Below are positions 63,341 through 64,000 of a DNA stretch of 64,000 nucleotides, in pieces. Source of the DNA: Saprospiraceae bacterium (GTDB lineage Bacteria > Bacteroidota > Bacteroidia > Chitinophagales > Saprospiraceae). How positions within the stretch are numbered: position 1 is the stretch's first letter; each line of letters begins with the position of its first letter. Under the pieces are notes generated by a model. The model was not told the DNA's origin and did no database searches. It saw only the letters and a program-made list of their open reading frames with translations. The DNA lies in NCBI GenBank assembly GCA_016719855.1, contig JADJYH010000040.1, forward strand, positions 30,742 through 94,741. The letters are read 5' to 3'. A program made the position numbers and the translations under genes.

Positions 63341-63886
63341 ATGAAAATCAGGAAAATCTTCTTCCTCGCCAGCCTGCTGCTGGCCACCGTCGCCCTGCAA
63401 GCGCAGGACGGAGAAACCACCTCCGATTGGCAACCACCACAGCCCGCCAAATGGCTCACCATGAGCAGCGCTGGGCTGACGATGGGCTTTGCCGAAGGCT
63501 GGGAAACCCACGAAGATGCAACCGCTATGGTGGGCGTGTCGCCGGACGGGAAAGTGCGTATCTCTGCAATCATTTCACAATTCCACACGGTGGAGGAAAC
63601 GGTCGCCAACCTACAGCGGGAGTTCAGTTCTTGGTGCGATGGATTGACCCTGACCGACCCGCAGGATAACCGGGAAGTCAACGGCCTGACCCTGCTTTAC
63701 ACTGGAGGAACCGCCAAACTGCAAGGTGAAGAAACGCCGATTGACGTGGCCATTGACATACTTGAAACACCCGTGGATGGCGACAATGCCATTGTGGTCA
63801 TTGCCACCTACGGCTTCCACGAGGGCATGATGGAGCATTTCGACGATATTTTGATGGCGCTCAAAAGTTTCAAAAGGTCGGAATAA
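63341..63886 (+). CDS. Exported protein of unknown function
   Basis: This 181-residue protein has a signal peptide (MKIRKIFFLASLLLATVALQ, cleavage at AQD). The mature part has SAGLTMGFAEGWETHEDATA, ISAIISQFHTVEETVANLQR, and a C-terminal IVVIATYGFHEGMMEHFDDI followed by LMALKSF. That end is reminiscent of small secreted proteins that keep a stable alpha/beta fold (the PsbP-like or DUF1795-like pattern), but I cannot assign it. It is 33 bases after the pentapeptide gene and probably cotranscribed with it. Confidence 0.75.
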   Translation: MKIRKIFFLASLLLATVALQAQDGETTSDWQPPQPAKWLTMSSAGLTMGFAEGWETHEDATAMVGVSPDGKVRISAIISQFHTVEETVANLQREFSSWCDGLTLTDPQDNREVNGLTLLYTGGTAKLQGEETPIDVAIDILETPVDGDNAIVVIATYGFHEGMMEHFDDILMALKSFKRSE

Positions 63887-63919
63887 ATCACCATTTTTTC
63901 ACTACTAAATTTTAAAACA

Positions 63920-64000
63920 ATGAAATCGAAACATATCATCATCGGGGTTAGCATGCTGTTTTGCCTGCTGTTTTTCAACCTGTCGGATGCGGCAGGGCAA
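63920..64000 (+). CDS. Start of an exported protein, cut by the window edge
   Basis: The ATG at 63920 begins MKSKHIIIGVSMLFCLLFFN and then LSDAAGQ at the edge. It is a signal peptide similar to that of the pentapeptide gene upstream (MKSNNLIQFAGILFCLSFLG), so the two may be paralogues. Nothing more can be said from 27 codons. Confidence 0.7.
   Translation, partial: MKSKHIIIGVSMLFCLLFFNLSDAAGQ

Overview
The window looks like a member of the Bacteroidota, most likely a saprospirian (Saprospira/Haliscomenobacter/Lewinella type). The evidence is gliding-motility/type IX secretion (T9SS) C-terminal domains, SprB-like, SdrD-B-like and HYR-like repeats in very large secreted proteins, a LytS/LytTR two-component pair with a Reg_prop sensor, and TAnnTTTG-type -7 elements. 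I had no search tool, so the taxonomic level is inference.

Layout. At 0-2 kb on the minus strand are an ExbB/TolQ-type proton-channel gene whose signal-peptide leader is out of frame, a tRNA-Ser(GGA) and a TatD-family hydrolase. From 2.5 to 43.2 kb, all on the plus strand, five giant secreted proteins (called A to E here) fill about 41 kb. A (2544-9511) and E (29394-43173) end in the gliding-associated (T9SS type B) C-terminal domain. B (9879-16701), C (17130-23943) and D (24197-28849) are paralogues with the same C-terminal architecture, ending in a dockerin-like IYQGP-type pair instead of a recognisable T9SS tail. From 43.4 to 47.8 kb are a YceI-like protein and a LytS-type sensor kinase with its LytTR response regulator. 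From 47.9 to 53.9 kb are small lipoproteins and membrane proteins, a multihaem cytochrome c-like lipoprotein that looks like a fusion of two genes, an OB-fold protein and a DUF5777-type barrel. From 54.1 to 59.9 kb are ornithine aminotransferase, a T9SS type A secreted protein, a tiny PEP-CTERM-like ORF and a phosphodiesterase-TPR-sulfotransferase protein. From 60 to 64 kb are a TPR-HTH regulator and a row of small exported proteins, including a pentapeptide-repeat protein.

The main feature is the surface-protein island. The proteins are built from tandem modules (SprB-like, MopE-like DDDGDG, PA14, Ig-like, SdrD-B-like, HYR-like, H-lectin-like) and are probably exported and displayed as adhesins or matrix proteins. 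A module of about 180 residues with a conserved M-N-x-W-D-P-T-G-N-W core recurs four times in A and once in E, and I do not recognise it as a named family.

A caution applies throughout. Almost all the largest genes are split by one-base shifts, several at homopolymers (C5, T7, A6), and one carries a Trp-to-TAG change. I list the pieces separately and state how they join. Sequencing error is the simplest explanation; phase variation or genuine decay is possible.
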